In this document: positions 1 to 11,576 of the stretch, piece after piece
Layout: every line of letters begins with the position of its first letter
How positions within the stretch are numbered: position 1 is the stretch's first letter
NCBI RefSeq assembly: GCF_021869535.1
Contig: NW_026262581.1
Location: forward strand, 77,343,955-77,407,954
Length of the DNA stretch: 64,000 nucleotides
From: Mytilus californianus
Taxonomy: Eukaryota > Mollusca > Bivalvia > Mytilida > Mytilidae
Direction of reading: 5' to 3'
The notes under the pieces: generated by a model
Databases searched by the model: none
What the model saw: only the letters and a program-made list of their open reading frames with translations
Told to the model about the DNA's origin: nothing
Program-made: the position numbers and the translations under genes

Positions 1-345
1 CTGCTTACTTTTATCTGTTGTTTCTGTTTGTCTACTTACTGATAAGATAATCTGGTTTTAAAGAAACACGTGCACCATATCGGCAGACATGGTATTTGAT
101 GAAAATATCGTGAGGCAAACTGAAATCTCAGTTGTAATTTATCAGTTGAAACTGCGAATGCTGAAAAGTAATTAGATCATTAGATACAAGACTGTTCTGT
201 AGCATTTGGTTGACTCTGGGTCAATATATTATGTCCCAGGTTGACTATGACAATTATTTCATTCTACTTATTCTATTATGTTACTTCTAGTTTGTATGTT
301 TCCATCCAGGTTAGTTGCTTATATACATGTACGCATGACACTTCA
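1..345. other. intergenic, nothing recognised
   Basis: AT-rich sequence with no credible reading frame, RNA gene or repeat that I can identify. Confidence 0.5.
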
Positions 346-503
346 GGCGCGGATCCAGCCATTTTAAAAAGAGGGGGGGGGTCCAACACATGCAAGTCAA
401 ACAAAAAGGGGGGTTCGACCATATGTTCCCTTCAAAGCATTAGTTGTCAAACAAAAAGTGGGCGTTCCAACCCCTGGAACCCCCTCCCGTTGATCTTCAT
501 TTC
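346..503. repeat. GC-rich dispersed repeat with G runs
   Basis: The segment opens with GCGCGGATCCAGCC, contains several runs of G including one of nine, and closes with a C-rich GGAACCCCCTCCC stretch, so its two ends are roughly complementary. I recall this kind of element as common in bivalve genomes, where the right end usually reads as the complement of the left end; here the final GGATCCGC-like part is degraded. An open frame crossing it (241-660) is explained by the repeat and is not a gene. Confidence 0.6.
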
Positions 504-1489
504 TGTATTCTGTAATATTTTAGGCCATTTGTCTATATTCAGTAAAAAAATATGCTTATTCTGTAAAATTTTTGTGTTCGGGTCCTACTATACAAATTTC
601 CTGTTATATCATAATGTTTACATGATAGTTCTTCTTCTTGTCTGTTTCAACCTGAAGTAGATTTTTGTTATTGACGAGTGGTGGTTGCTTGTGTGTACCC
701 CGCGAATTGTGCCTTCAATATGAATAGAGCTTACCTTCAACTCAACAGCACACTGAAAATGTTATAAAGGGGAACATAATTCCCAAAAACAGTATAGATA
801 CCGCCGAACTTTTTTATGGTAAAAAATGATATATTTCCCATAAAAAGGTAGGGGGGAGTTAGCTTATGATTTTCAAAGTTGTGGTTTGGCGACCATACCC
901 CCATCCCCTTGAATTCATCACTGCACTACACAGAAAACACCATTTATCCATTTTGATTACTATCCGATTAAAACCAAACACGGAAAAAATTTGAAATATT
1001 TTAATTTCTTTGTAATGATTTGGATAATAAGCAGTAGATGAAATTACATTACGTATATTTGATCATATTTGGTTTGTGATATGAGGTAATAGTATTGAGA
1101 AGCTGTACATCATATCTAGGTCAGTTTTATAACAGAGACAGTACAGTTAACCGACATTAGATAAATCTCGAATCTGATAGTGTTAGAGATCACAAAATAA
1201 AAAAGCTAAATTTTATCAATCACGTAATAAAGATCGAGAACCACAAAGACAAGTAAGCGGTGGCAAATTGTACATTCGTTCTGATTGAATAAAAAACTCC
1301 ATCACCTGAACTAGATTTCATCATTGATAGCCTATTTGTCAAAAAAGTTGTATATCAATCAATTGTTTGGGAGAAGATTCAAATATATTTAAAATTTATT
1401 TGTAGTGAAAAATATGTTATGCCCTATCATTTATGAGGCACGGATGTGGTCAAAATTATTATATGTAAGGAGATTCGGAAATATTTTAA
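504..1489. other. intergenic, nothing recognised
   Basis: AT-rich stretch without a credible open frame or a repeat that I recognise. Confidence 0.5.
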
Positions 1490-1727
1490 GGACTCCATAT
1501 AATTCAAATCCAGAATATCCATAAATCAATTAATGACCTCCTGAAATATTTCAGGACCTCCATAATTCGATTTCAGGATATCCTGATAGATTTCAGGACC
1601 TCCACAATCCGATTTCAGTAATATTAGAGGTCCTGAATCGAATTGTAGAGGTTCTGAAATATTGCAAGATATCATGAAATTGAATTATGGAGATCCTGAA
1701 ATGGAATTATGGAGGTCCTGAAATTGT
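1490..1727. repeat. array of short inverted repeats (imperfect hairpin)
   Basis: The left part (about 1541-1616) has two copies of a unit reading TTTCAGGACCTCCA followed by an AT-rich spacer and CGATTTCAG. The right part (about 1626-1725) carries the complement several times, for example GGAGGTCCTGAAA. The two parts meet near 1620, so one strand could fold into a long imperfect hairpin. The unit spacing is about 35-45 bases. No open frame runs through it. It may be a decayed TIR element or a local satellite. Confidence 0.65.
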
Positions 1728-1884
1728 CTCTGATTTTTTGGGGTATATTTTGATATTTGCAACAACAAATCAGGATCTCCTTAAATACAACAATTTTGGC
1801 TAAATATGTGCCTCATAATCATTATGATAGAGAAGCAGAAGTTTTCCAAGGGATATTTCTTATACTCAAAAGTCGAAACAAACT

Positions 1885-2035
1885 AATAATGCCATGGCAA
1901 AAAAAAAACGTAAAACCAACAAAAACAAACAAGTTTACAAAACACAACACAGACAACTAAAGACTGAGCAACACAAAACTCAACAAAAAACCGGGGGTGA
2001 TCTCAGGTGCTTCGGAAGGGTTAGCAGTCTTTCTT
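1885..2035 (-). mobile_element. 3' end of a Penelope-like retroelement, truncated
   Basis: On the minus strand this carries the marks shared with the copies near 26870, 31565 and 44155: an end of the type CTTCCGGAGCACCTGAGATC, a T-rich middle related to CAGTCTTTAGTT, and GCCATGGC near its 3' end. Only the 3' untranslated part remains. The family is tied to the reverse transcriptase fragments at 33.6 and 44.4 kb because those are followed by the same tail. Confidence 0.6.
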
Positions 2036-3048
2036 TCATACCATTTTATAACATTTAAAATACCGCAAAAAGAGTCAGTCAGAAGCAATTGAAGTTATAT
2101 ATTAAATAGAGATAAAGATCAAAACCAAAGCGTCAGTCCAGAAGAACAGAAATGCAGAGGCAAACTAGGGGACAATAAAAAGAAACAATGGTAAACAAGG
2201 GACAAATTAACGCTAATTACTAGAGACCTGAATTAGGCTTTAATACAAGACTTAATGATAACATCATATATGGGGTATATGATGTCAGATTACATGACTC
2301 TTATATATATATGCTTTATACTACTTCTACAGAAACGATCAGATACCTGTATCAGCGTTTTACTTTTGTTGCAAATATCAAGATATACCCCCAAAAAATC
2401 TGAGACAATATCATCTGTCCCTGAGCATCATTCTTCCAGCTATTTCCAATAAATTGCCGCTTTAAAATTGCAATACATTATGGATCATACAAATATGATT
2501 CCAATATGGTGAAAATGGTCATTCTAGTTCTTTTAATGCCACAGTAAGTGAGGTTTTTTGTTGTCGCTTTTTTTATTTTTTGAAACTCAGACGGAATCAT
2601 GCCGGTGAAAGAGACATTTTGTCTCTGCAATTCTCTTCTACTGCAGGGCTTTTTGTAATAAATGGCTATCCTGGTCTGAAGTCTGTTACAAACTGTTTTA
2701 TCGGTTAAAACATTTCGATATCAATTCACACATAAGAAGTTAGCCAGTTTACAAAAAAAAAAAAAAAAAAAAATGTAAAAAAACAACATTCAGCTTGCAC
2801 TTGCACAAACTGTGAAATAAATAAAAGGTGTTTGCAAGCAACGAAAATGACACTTCATAATTATCAGAAGACTTAACACTTTAACAATTGAACATTCCCA
2901 TAAATGTGTTTACTGTCTCTGATTAGACGACTGAAGACAGCATAGCCCTCGGTCCTAATAGTAGTATCATTGAACAAGGGAGAATATCTAAAACTTCATC
3001 TATTGAAATCATACATATTGTTGATAAAACAACACAATAATAGGTCTC
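2036..3048. other. intergenic with A-tract
   Basis: There is no credible gene. A run of 21 A lies at 2753-2773, which may be the tail of an old retroposed copy, but I could not identify a body for it on either side. Confidence 0.5.
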
Positions 3049-4235
3049 ATGGCAAACGTATCAATTGAAATCAACGTAATCATCGTTCAAATTGACACTC
3101 ATGTTATATGCCCTTACCAATATGATAGACAATTGCATGAAAATATTGATACCGGAAATCTAATTGGCTGTATATTTTTAGATCTAAAGAAAGCTGTTGG
3201 TATGGTGGATCATTATATGCTATGTCAAAAATTGAGATGCTTCAAGATTTTAATTTTGTTAGTTCGTTGGTTTGAATCTTATCTTTCTGTAATAACACAG
3301 AGGGTATATGTTAGATATCTTACATCCAACTCTGAGCCTGTGAAATTTGGAGTGCCTCAAGGGTCAATATAATGTCCTTTATTGTTTATTGTGTTTATAA
3401 ATGATTCACCATTAGAAAATATTGACATGTATGTCGATGAAACAACATTACACTGTGTTGGGAATAGTATCCATTTTATTGATCTAATTTAAATACTGAT
3501 TTCTGTTTAGTAAACATTTGGTGTAATAAGAATAACATGGTAATAAATCATGCATTGGACGAGCAAAATTAATGTTACTCTAGATAATGAAATTATTCAA
3601 ACGGTGAATACACAAAAGGTATTTGGAAATAAAATAGATCACCACTTTGCTCAGTCTTTAGTTACCTATGCTGTGTTGTGTATACTGTTGTGTGTCTTTT
3701 GGTTTTTTCGTTTTTTTCTATGGCGTTGTCAGTTTATTTTCGACGATGAGTTTGAATGTTTATATTCATCCAATATTTGACTGTGCATAGTTTCGCAGCA
3801 GAATAGGGATAATTGTAAAAAGAATACCTCCACAGATTGATTAATTCAACTTCAAAAAAGAGCAGCAAATAAAAATTTTTGATGCCCTTATTTTACACCA
3901 TCGAGAGAAATTTTTGACAGATTAAATTGGTTAAGTTTCCAAGACAGAATTTCATATCATAAACTAATTCTAGTATATAAAATTTTACAAGATAAAATCC
4001 TGATTACCTGAAAAAGTTGTGTGTTTAGAGCTCTGAAATTTATGGAAGAAATCTAAGATGCGTCTCAAAAAACAATTTAGTAGTTGATCGGCCGAACACG
4101 AATATAATGAAAAAATATTTTGCTTACAGTTCTGCAATTCTATTGAATAGCTTAAAAACGAACATAAAACTATCAACATCTTTATTTTTATTTAAGTCTA
4201 AATGCTTCAAATATCTCCGTCAAACCGCGCAGTGA
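3049..4235 (+). pseudogene. CR1-like non-LTR reverse transcriptase, broken
   Basis: This is the remnant of the polymerase ORF of a CR1/Jockey-group retrotransposon. Palm motif A is recognisable as FLDLKKAVGMVDH (normally KAFD.VDH), followed by WFESYLS and then GVPQGSI, where a stop codon immediately follows at 3370-3372. The next palm motif reads YVDETTL where an active enzyme has YADDTTL, so the second catalytic Asp is lost. After an inserted repeat (about 3645-3790), the C-terminal part resumes as LQKRAAN, then KKLCVF and KNNLVVDRPN (about 3850-4235), with several frame changes. The lesions mean it cannot encode an active enzyme. The 5' half (endonuclease and ORF1) is missing, as expected for a 5'-truncated insertion. 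Confidence 0.8.
3645..3790 (+). mobile_element. Penelope-like 3' end nested in the CR1 remnant
   Basis: The sequence from CTCAGTCTTTAGTT to ATGGCGTTGTCAGTTTATTT, followed by GAGTTTGAATGT, matches the tails at 26870 and 31565 on the same strand. It interrupts the CR1 coding sequence just after the VFGNKID motif, so it inserted after the CR1 copy. The left edge is approximate. Confidence 0.6.
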
Positions 4236-4602
4236 TAGATTGTTTAAAATTAACATGAACACTATGAATGAATTAGGCATATTAATCTTATGTATAAATA
4301 CCCCCTGTTTGTTCTATTGTTTTATTTGTATGTACTATATCGTTTTGGACTTGCTTTATGATAATCTCAAGTAAGATTAGTGAAAACTAATTGGATTACC
4401 CTCTTTGAATAAAAGGGAAAAATATTACTTGTTAACATCTGATTCATATCCAACACAATGGTAGACATCAATTATTATGCAACTTGGTAAAATATCAATT
4501 AGTAACTTACATGATATTTTCAAGGAATGTGTTACAATTTCGTTTTCAGCCCACTTTATGAATATACGCGTATAATTACAGACTTTTGTCATCATATGCT
4601 GT
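4221..4602 (+). repeat. direct duplication, copy 1 (CR1 3' flank)
   Basis: This begins with CAAACCGCGCAGTGATAG, which overlaps the last CR1 codons, and matches 5419-5798 with only scattered differences by eye. It contains TTGAATAAAAGGG, a possible 3' end of the CR1-like element, yet the similarity continues past that point through a TATACGCGTATAATTACAGAC stretch. Either a longer segment was duplicated, or the element's real 3' end is further right. Confidence 0.8.
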
Positions 4603-4876
4603 AATTCTGTAAAACGTTGATGAGTGATGCATCTGTAGGCCTACAAATGTTGCCTACAGATACAGATCCAATATGTTGGTGAGTCAAAGCATCCTTTCCA
4701 CAAACGCCTCAATGGCCATAGGAGTGATATCTCTAAGAAGCCACTTCTCCCAGTTAGTCAACATTTCAGACAGTCGGGTTATTAACTTGATGACTTTAAA
4801 CGCATGAAAATCCTATATTGAACAGAACATTTACTGGAGTGATGCCCACTAACAGGTTTGGGAAAGCTTTGATATT

Positions 4877-5156
4877 ACGTATGCAGTTATATAAGCATTG
4901 GCATATCTCATTTCCATGAAGTTGGCCATATCCCCTCAGTCATTGTCTATTGACTTTGAAAATTTTGCATAGTTAACATGTTAAAGTTTGTGATAAGGTC
5001 AGTTTCAGCCGGGGGAAACACTTATGATAAGTCAATGCTATTTGGTATGCAGTTGTATTAGCATTGGCATATCTTATTTCCAAGGAAAGTATTTGACCTT
5101 GTACCTTCATGTATGGTTCATTGACTTTGAGTATTTTGTATATTTTACATGTTCAA
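4877..5156 (+). repeat. short degenerate tandem duplication
   Basis: Two related stretches (about 4877-4985 and 5043-5156) share TATGCAGTT, GCATTGGCATATCT, ATTGACTTTGA and ACATGTT in the same order. The open frame at 5024-5395 crosses the second copy; it has no recognisable domain and is probably not a gene. Confidence 0.5.
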
Positions 5157-5418
5157 ATATTGCTATTCTGATTTCAATATTTTACTATCAAAATAAAAAA
5201 AAGAGGCGAGACATATCTCTGCGTCAACAGTTTTTAATAATTATAATTGGATTTTTATCAAATATGTTTTCTTACCCACTACCAAAATCTGAAATTTATC
5301 AGGATATGCATGCCTGCATTTCATTAATTTCAAAACACTCGATAAGTGTGTTCGAATCAGTTTTTAAAAATATTATTATATATATTTGTGTATGAAAATC
5401 CGGATCAATTCGATTGAA

Positions 5419-5798
5419 CAAACCGCGCAGTGATAGATGGTTAATTAACATGAACACTATGAATAAATTAGGCATATTAGTCTTATGTATGAATACTCCT
5501 TGTTTGTTCTATTGTTTTATTTGTATGTACTATATCGTTTTGGACTTACTTTATGATGATCTCAAGTAAGATTAGTGAAAACTAATTGGATTACCCTCTT
5601 TGAATAAAAGGGAAAAATATTACTTGTTAACATCTGATTCATATCCAAAACAATGGTAGACATCAATTATTATGCAACTCGGTAAAATATCAATTAGTAA
5701 CTTACATGATATTTTCAAGGAATGTGTTACAATTTCGTTTTTCAGCCAACTTTATGAATATACGCGTATAATTACAGACGTTTGTCATCATATGCTGT
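5419..5798 (+). repeat. direct duplication, copy 2
   Basis: Second copy of the 4221-4602 segment. It lacks any CR1 coding sequence upstream, so it is either a strongly 5'-truncated CR1 copy or the far end of a local duplication of about 1.2 kb. Similarity stops shortly after the shared CATCATATGCTGT. Confidence 0.8.
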
Positions 5799-6887
5799 TC
5801 CCGCGTATCAATAAACCTTAAGATCATAAACTGCTTTTTCTTAAAATTAGATATATGAAAGTATTGATTTTATTAACTTATCTAGTATATTTAATGACTG
5901 TACCATTCAATCTGTATAACCTCGTTTTATTTCGCAAACATACAAAATACAACCAGTAGTATTTTTATTTTTAATTATTTGTCAGTTACATCAGGCATCA
6001 TTATAAAAAATGATATTCCTAAAACATGAGACTGAGAAACATCAAATGTTAGATATGATCCCTATGGCATTGTAATTACAGTGGACGTTAACAACGTTCA
6101 AGACCGAGATATGAAACTTACCATAAAAAGGACTTAAGGATGTACACCTCTGAGGAGCCAAAAATTTCTAGAATTAAAATTTTTTCTTAACCTGATTTTG
6201 GGGTTTATATGACTGTAAAAAAATAATTGGAGAAGAAAAAATCATATGGTGGTGCATTTCTCATTTTTTGCTACAGCCATTTGAATGTACCCAATTTTGA
6301 TGATTTTCCCATTTTTCATCAATTTTTACCCATTTTTGGGCAAGTATCATGAACAAAATCCCAGTTTCAAAATTAAACTTTTTTTCATACTTTCACTAAA
6401 GATGAAGTGAACCAATCTGAATAAGTTTAACTTAAAAAAACTATTAATAGGTGTTAATATAAGAAAGTTTTTAAAAGTTTTGTTGCTTTTTCGTGTCAAA
6501 TTTACCATGTTGTCAATTATGTAAATTTGGGATTTTTCTCTTTTTTAAGAACAAAATGCATATTATTTCAACTTCTTTGATATAAATAATTGAAAAAATA
6601 CATATCTAAGAAATTTGAAAAGAATAAATTGATATGGAATGTACATGTATCTAATAAAATAATTTCTTGTACCCCTCACCCATTTTCTCAACATTTTGGC
6701 TAATAAGACTGACTTGATTGGTTATAAAATTTGAAAATTTTATTACTCAAAAACTACTTATTGTACATACACAATTTTTTCACAGAATAAAGTTTGATTT
6801 GATATTTTTAAAATTCATTGATATATTTAACTTGTATCACATGTTTTGGAAATAATTCCAGAACGAGATTTCAACGACACTGAAAAG
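5799..6887. other. intergenic, AT-rich, probably dispersed-repeat sequence
   Basis: There is no credible open frame. The part from about 6140 (with GGTGGTGCATTTCTCATTTTT and repeated ATTTTT words) resembles a noncoding repeat I associate with mussels, but it has no second copy in this window to prove that. Confidence 0.35.
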
Positions 6888-7250
6888 AGTAAAATCACAA
6901 AAATACTGAACTCCGAGGAAAATTCAAAAAGGAAAGTCCCCACTCAAATGGCAAAATAAAAAAAACAAACACATCAAACGAATGAATAACAACTGTCATA
7001 TTCCTGACTTGGTACAGGCATTTTCTTATGTAGAAAATGGTGGATTGAACCTGGTTTTATAGCTAGCTAAACCTCTCACTTGTATGACAGTCGCATCAAA
7101 TTCCATTATATTGACAACGATGCGTGAACAAAACAAACAGACACAATAGGTTAAAATGTCAAAAATAGGGATACAGCAGTCAACATTGTGTTATCATCTT
7201 AATCACTATGAAAACAAACAAATGTAACGAAGAAGCACAAAAAGGCATAC
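6888..7250 (+). repeat. dispersed repeat R1, longest copy
   Basis: The core runs from ACTGAACTCCGAGGAAAATT through TTCCTGACTTGGTACAGGCA and TGGTGGATTGAACCTGGTTT to CTCTCACTTGTATGACAGT. Related copies lie at 38665-38897 (plus), 25960-26170 (plus, diverged), inside 14500-14640 (plus), 36950-37140 (minus) and 49365-49430 (short). No coding potential was seen. It is a short interspersed family, probably non-autonomous. Confidence 0.75.
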
Positions 7251-8289
7251 CTCAAATTTAAAATCCTCATTTTGCTTATATTATACGATTTTATTTATCT
7301 ATGTAAAATCCACCCAGAAGAACACATCCTTAAATATCGTCCACCATCTATAATGGATTGAAACTGTGTATTTTAGGTAATTAAAGACGCTCTTCCAACC
7401 TGATGTAAGAATTGGTATAAACGGGATATATCTGATAGAAACATATCTTGATAATTATTTAAATAAATTTATGAATATTGTGGATATTCGTAATCAGATT
7501 TTGAAAATGATTTAGAAATCAATAGAAGGCTGTCTAATTTTCCCATTTCTAAGAATCAAATTTTATTTACACACAAAGCGGTTTGTGTTCGTACTGACCG
7601 ACAAAGCAGCCAATAATGTGGTGCTGGTCATGAAATGACATAAATACTACAAGGAAGTTATTTAGAATGAAATTATCAATTCTTCTACATTCAGGTCCTT
7701 GCGCTCTCTATAGTGTCAAATAGTTAACAATAATATCATAACAACATCTCAGCTTAATGTCTCCTCTGAACATTTGAAGGTCCTTTCTATGTAATGGCTA
7801 CCTAGACTACACAAAAAACGTCAAATATCGTTTTATCTCGGTCTCCTGCAATTGTTGTACATAAATCTTGCAGCTCCTTTAACTACATTTTGTAATTCTT
7901 TAAATACTATCAAAGAACTTATCATTAACTTCTGTAATTTTAGCATATGAAAATAATGAACTTAAATATTTCTGAAGTGTAAACAAATTACTTGGATGAT
8001 TTAAACAAATTACTTGATTTTAATGATCCTTTCAATTCGGTTGATAGTTTTACCTTGTCGACTCTCTACATTACACTTCTACGCATGCTATACACTAATT
8101 ACATTTAGCCCGATAATTTACTCTTACAAAGTACTCTTATCCTGGAATACGCAACCTTATTTAACCAATTGTTCCTATCTTATTACCTATCACTGTTTCA
8201 ACCAACTTAGGAAAAATAAACAGCCCAGTGCAAAATTTAGAAGGAAATCTAGTTGCAGTTAATAAACGGTAAGGAGATGTTGAAAAAAG
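7251..8289. other. intergenic, nothing recognised; may include 5' UTR of the LINE
   Basis: There is no credible gene. The last few hundred bases may be the 5' untranslated region of the retrotransposon that follows, but the 5' end cannot be placed from this sequence alone. Confidence 0.4.
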
Positions 8290-8312
8290 TTCAGTTTTTG
8301 TAAGCGGTAAAC

Positions 8313-9056
8313 TTGACGATATTACGAAAGAAAATAAAAAAAATTATGGCAGTCTCAAAAAACCAAAACAAAATTTTGCACGAGAGAATAGCTTCAGTCG
8401 AAAAGCAAAACACTGTTTTTAAAGCGGAAATTTCGAAAATTGCAAATGAAAAAAAATCTAAATCTGACAATGTTAGTTTAGATTGCCTAAATGTTATAAA
8501 AACAGATAACGAGCGCTTGAGATCGTCTGTACTAGACCTGCAGTGTCAAAAGCTGAACGAAAACTTAGTTTTTAATGGTATCGACGAACAAACGAATGAA
8601 GTAACTGATGACTTAGTTAAAGCCTTTGTTAGAACTGAGCTCGAGATCGTTCGTGAAATTCCTGTTGTCAAATCTTACAGAATAGGAAAACATTTTGATG
8701 GGAAAATAAGACCAATTGTTAAATTTGAAAACAGGAATGATCGACAAAACATTCGTTTTGCAGCCCCTAAACACCTAAAGGGGAAACCTTTCGGAGTAAA
8801 TGAACATTTTCCTCGTGAAGTTGTGAAAATCCGTAAAGAGCTACTACCAATACACAAAGAAGCACGCAAGCAAAAAAACAAATCAGTACTTAAACGTGAT
8901 AAATTGTATATTGATGGTGAACTTTTTGACAAAACCAAACACAGTCACTTAATAAAACAGCCCGATGCTATGGATGAAGGGGGGCTCAAGGTGGTGTCAA
9001 CGGAATCTAGGACAGACGTGAAGTTTTCTTACCAGATAGCAATATTAAATTTCTAG
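8313..9056 (+). CDS. LINE ORF1 protein (nucleic-acid-binding chaperone type), 247 aa
   Basis: This is an intact frame of 247 residues. The first ~90 residues are rich in Lys, Glu, Asn and Gln with a heptad-like spacing of hydrophobics, as in a coiled coil used for multimerisation. From about residue 88 (ENLVFNGIDE) an RRM-like fold begins, followed by RPIVKFEN and then FGVNEHFPREVVKIRKEL, which resembles the C-terminal domain of L1-type ORF1 proteins that bind the element RNA. The start at 8313 is the first Met in frame; a further in-frame Met lies at residue 12. The frame ends 25 bases after the first endonuclease codons begin in another frame, so ORF1 and ORF2 overlap slightly. The function is inferred from family resemblance only. 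Confidence 0.75.
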   Translation: MTILRKKIKKIMAVSKNQNKILHERIASVEKQNTVFKAEISKIANEKKSKSDNVSLDCLNVIKTDNERLRSSVLDLQCQKLNENLVFNGIDEQTNEVTDDLVKAFVRTELEIVREIPVVKSYRIGKHFDGKIRPIVKFENRNDRQNIRFAAPKHLKGKPFGVNEHFPREVVKIRKELLPIHKEARKQKNKSVLKRDKLYIDGELFDKTKHSHLIKQPDAMDEGGLKVVSTESRTDVKFSYQIAILNF

Positions 9057-9880
9057 CATGGAATGTCAACGGTGGTTTGCAAAATAAACTGGATGATGAA
9101 GCTTTTGTTAGTTTTTTAAAAACTTATGATATTGTTATACTTTCGGAATGTTGGATAAGTAATGATTTTACTTTCGACATAGAAGGGTTTATGTGTAATG
9201 CAATTCCGAGAAATAAATCAAAATGTACGCAATGGGGTGGATTATGTGTGATGATAGATAACATATACAGTCCGTATATTTTCTTTATTGAATCTATTGC
9301 TGATACATTCGTGTGGTTAAAATTCGACAAATTGCTATTTGATTTGATCAGGATTTATATGTATGTGGTGCCTACATACCTCCAATTAATTCAAAGTACC
9401 ATTCACTATACGAGTGTGATATTTTTCGATTAATGGAAGACAACATAATTTCATATTCATCCAAAGGAAAAATCTGTCTTGTTGGTGATTTGAATTGAAG
9501 AACGTCAAATGTCTCCGACTTCATTGAAGATGATAAAGTCCATATAACATTACAAAATCAACTACCGAATCTATTCAATTATAGAAATGACTCTTCGTTA
9601 TCTACACGCATAAATCCAGATACTATATTTAATGATTATGGTTCGAAACTAATAAAATTATGTAAATCGACAGGATTAAGGATATTAAATGGTCGTCATA
9701 AAGATGGATTATCAAATGACTAGACATATTGCGGCCCAAAGTCATTTTCAGTTATTGATTATTTCTTAACAACTGTTGATTTATTCAGCATTATTGACAA
9801 ATTTATTGTATCCAATTTTACGAAATTTTCTGATCACGCAAGTTTGCACCTAGAAATAAAAATTATGAATGTGAATTTTA
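9032..9880 (+). pseudogene. LINE ORF2, APE-type endonuclease domain, broken
   Basis: This part of ORF2 would nick target DNA to prime reverse transcription. The opening FLAWNVNG carries the catalytic Asn, and VILSECWIS carries the conserved Glu. After a frame change near 9345 the next motif reads CGAYIPP, then VGDLN, where the usual GD.N motif is followed directly by a TGA stop at 9496-9498. A TAG at 9721-9723 comes before SVIDYFL, and the last motif is SDHASL with the catalytic His. All key residues are therefore still readable, but two stops and one frameshift prevent expression. Confidence 0.8.
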
Positions 9881-10598
9881 CGGATAAATTAATTACTGAT
9901 TGTGAACTTGATAATGGAGTTGTAAGGAAAACTTTTAAATGGAGGGATGAATACAAATCTCAATGTAAAGAAGCTCTGTCTAATAATATTGACAATCTGA
10001 ACTCTTTGTGTGATAATTTAAATTTTGAATCACAGGATGGCATAGATAAAACTGTTTGCGACTTCAGTGAATTTTTAAATGGAATCATGTCGCCATACTT
10101 TAAAGTTAAGCCAAAAGGCAGTACGTCTCGGAAGAAACATGACAGAATTATTCCTACGATTGAACACACACAATGGTTTAACGATGAATGTAAACGTCGG
10201 TATAATCATTATAAAAGATGTCTTAATGTGTTTAATCATAGCAAGTGTAGTACACATCATCTGAACTTAGTAACAGCAAAACGAAATTATAAATTACTTG
10301 AAGCAAAACTGAAACGGAATTATAAAAAGCAGCAAGGAAATATGTCAGAAAGCTTAAACTATTCTACAGAAAATTTTCATTTAAGCGTAAAGTTAAACCT
10401 AAAGCTACAGGAAAGGAATTTTTTGATCATTTTAAACGAATAGCGTCCGAAATTAATTCAGAGGAAAATTCAAGAAATGGAAATTCAAATAATGATACAA
10501 TACCGGTTTATGAGGAATTAGATTGTGTTATCACCAACAAAGAAATTCTATGTGCTATATCTAGTTTAAAGAGAAGTAAGAGTCATGGTATTGATGGA
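9881..10598 (+). pseudogene. LINE ORF2, linker between endonuclease and RT
   Basis: The open frame at 9844-10443 covers most of this stretch (200 codons, Lys- and Asn-rich). It continues in another frame from about 10380 with EFFDHFKRIASEIN and then SSLKRSKSHGIDGL, the usual lead into the RT (the S.K..GIDG motif). The frame change lies near 10360-10440. No enzymatic motif is expected in this part. Confidence 0.7.
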
Positions 10599-11576
10599 TT
10601 GTTGAATGAATATTTCATCGAATTCCAGGATATGTTGATGACAGTGTTCAATAAATTATTTAATGGTATATTAGTTTCAGGACTTTTTCCAGAATCATGG
10701 TCTATTGCAGTTATGGTACAAGTCTTCAAACGCGGCGACCCAAGTGACCCGAATAACTTTCGAGGCATAAGCCTAGTCAGTTGCTTAGCCAAACTCTTTA
10801 CACACATTATAAACAATAGACTAATTGCATGGGCAAGCACGTATGATACAATAACTGATGCTCAATCTGGATTTAGAAACGGAATTTTTGCTCTACAAAG
10901 TATTATTTCAAAAACACTGTCAGAAGAGAAGAAACTTTATTGCTGTTTTGTTGATTATACAAAAGCTTTTGACACTATTGATCGAATGAATCTATGGTTT
11001 AAATTGTCTAAAATTGGTATACAAGGAAAATTACTGTCAGTTATTAAGTCTATGTATTTAAATGTCAAATCATGTGTTACAATAAATGGGTTTTACACAG
11101 ACTTTTTCAAAAATAATGTTGGTTAAATGCAAGGGGAGGTATTGTCGCCCATTTTGTTTGCTTTATATGTTAATGATTGTGAGATGGAGTTTATAGACAA
11201 TAATTGTAAAGCTGTAGATTTGAAAGAATTAATTTTATTTTTATTAATGTATTCAGATGACATGGTCATTTTTTCGGAAACCAAAGATGGTTTGCAAGAA
11301 TTGTTAAATGCATTGTATATTTATACTAAGAAATGGAAATTAACAGTAAATATTGATAAAACCAAAATTGTAATTTTTAGAAATGGTGGCTTAGTAAAGG
11401 AAGAAGATAAATGGTTTTATGATGATGTACAAATAGATATTGTTAACAAATTTACTTATCTAGGTGTTGTTCTTAATTTTAATGGAAAATATGCTGTTGC
11501 ACAAAAAAAAGTTGCAGAACAAGGTAGAAAAGCTATGTTTAGTTTATTTAATAATATTAGACGGATTTTCATTTAA
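10599..11576 (+). pseudogene. LINE ORF2, reverse transcriptase domain, broken
   Basis: The RT blocks appear in order: NNFRGISLVSCLAKLF and SGFRNG, then motif A FVDYTKAFDTIDR with its catalytic Asp. Motif B is QGEVLSPILFALYVND, preceded by an in-frame TAA at 11124-11126 where a coding residue is expected. Motif C is MYSDDMVIFSE, so both catalytic aspartates are present although Ala is replaced by Ser in the usual Y-A-D-D box. A thumb motif FTYLGVVL follows. The frame runs out near 11570 in a one- or two-base shift and coding continues in the overlapping frame that starts by 11464. Confidence 0.85.

Noticed and set aside
5024-5395. 123-codon hydrophobic frame
   Set aside because: AT-rich low-complexity sequence across a tandem duplication; no domain and no matching frame in the other copy.
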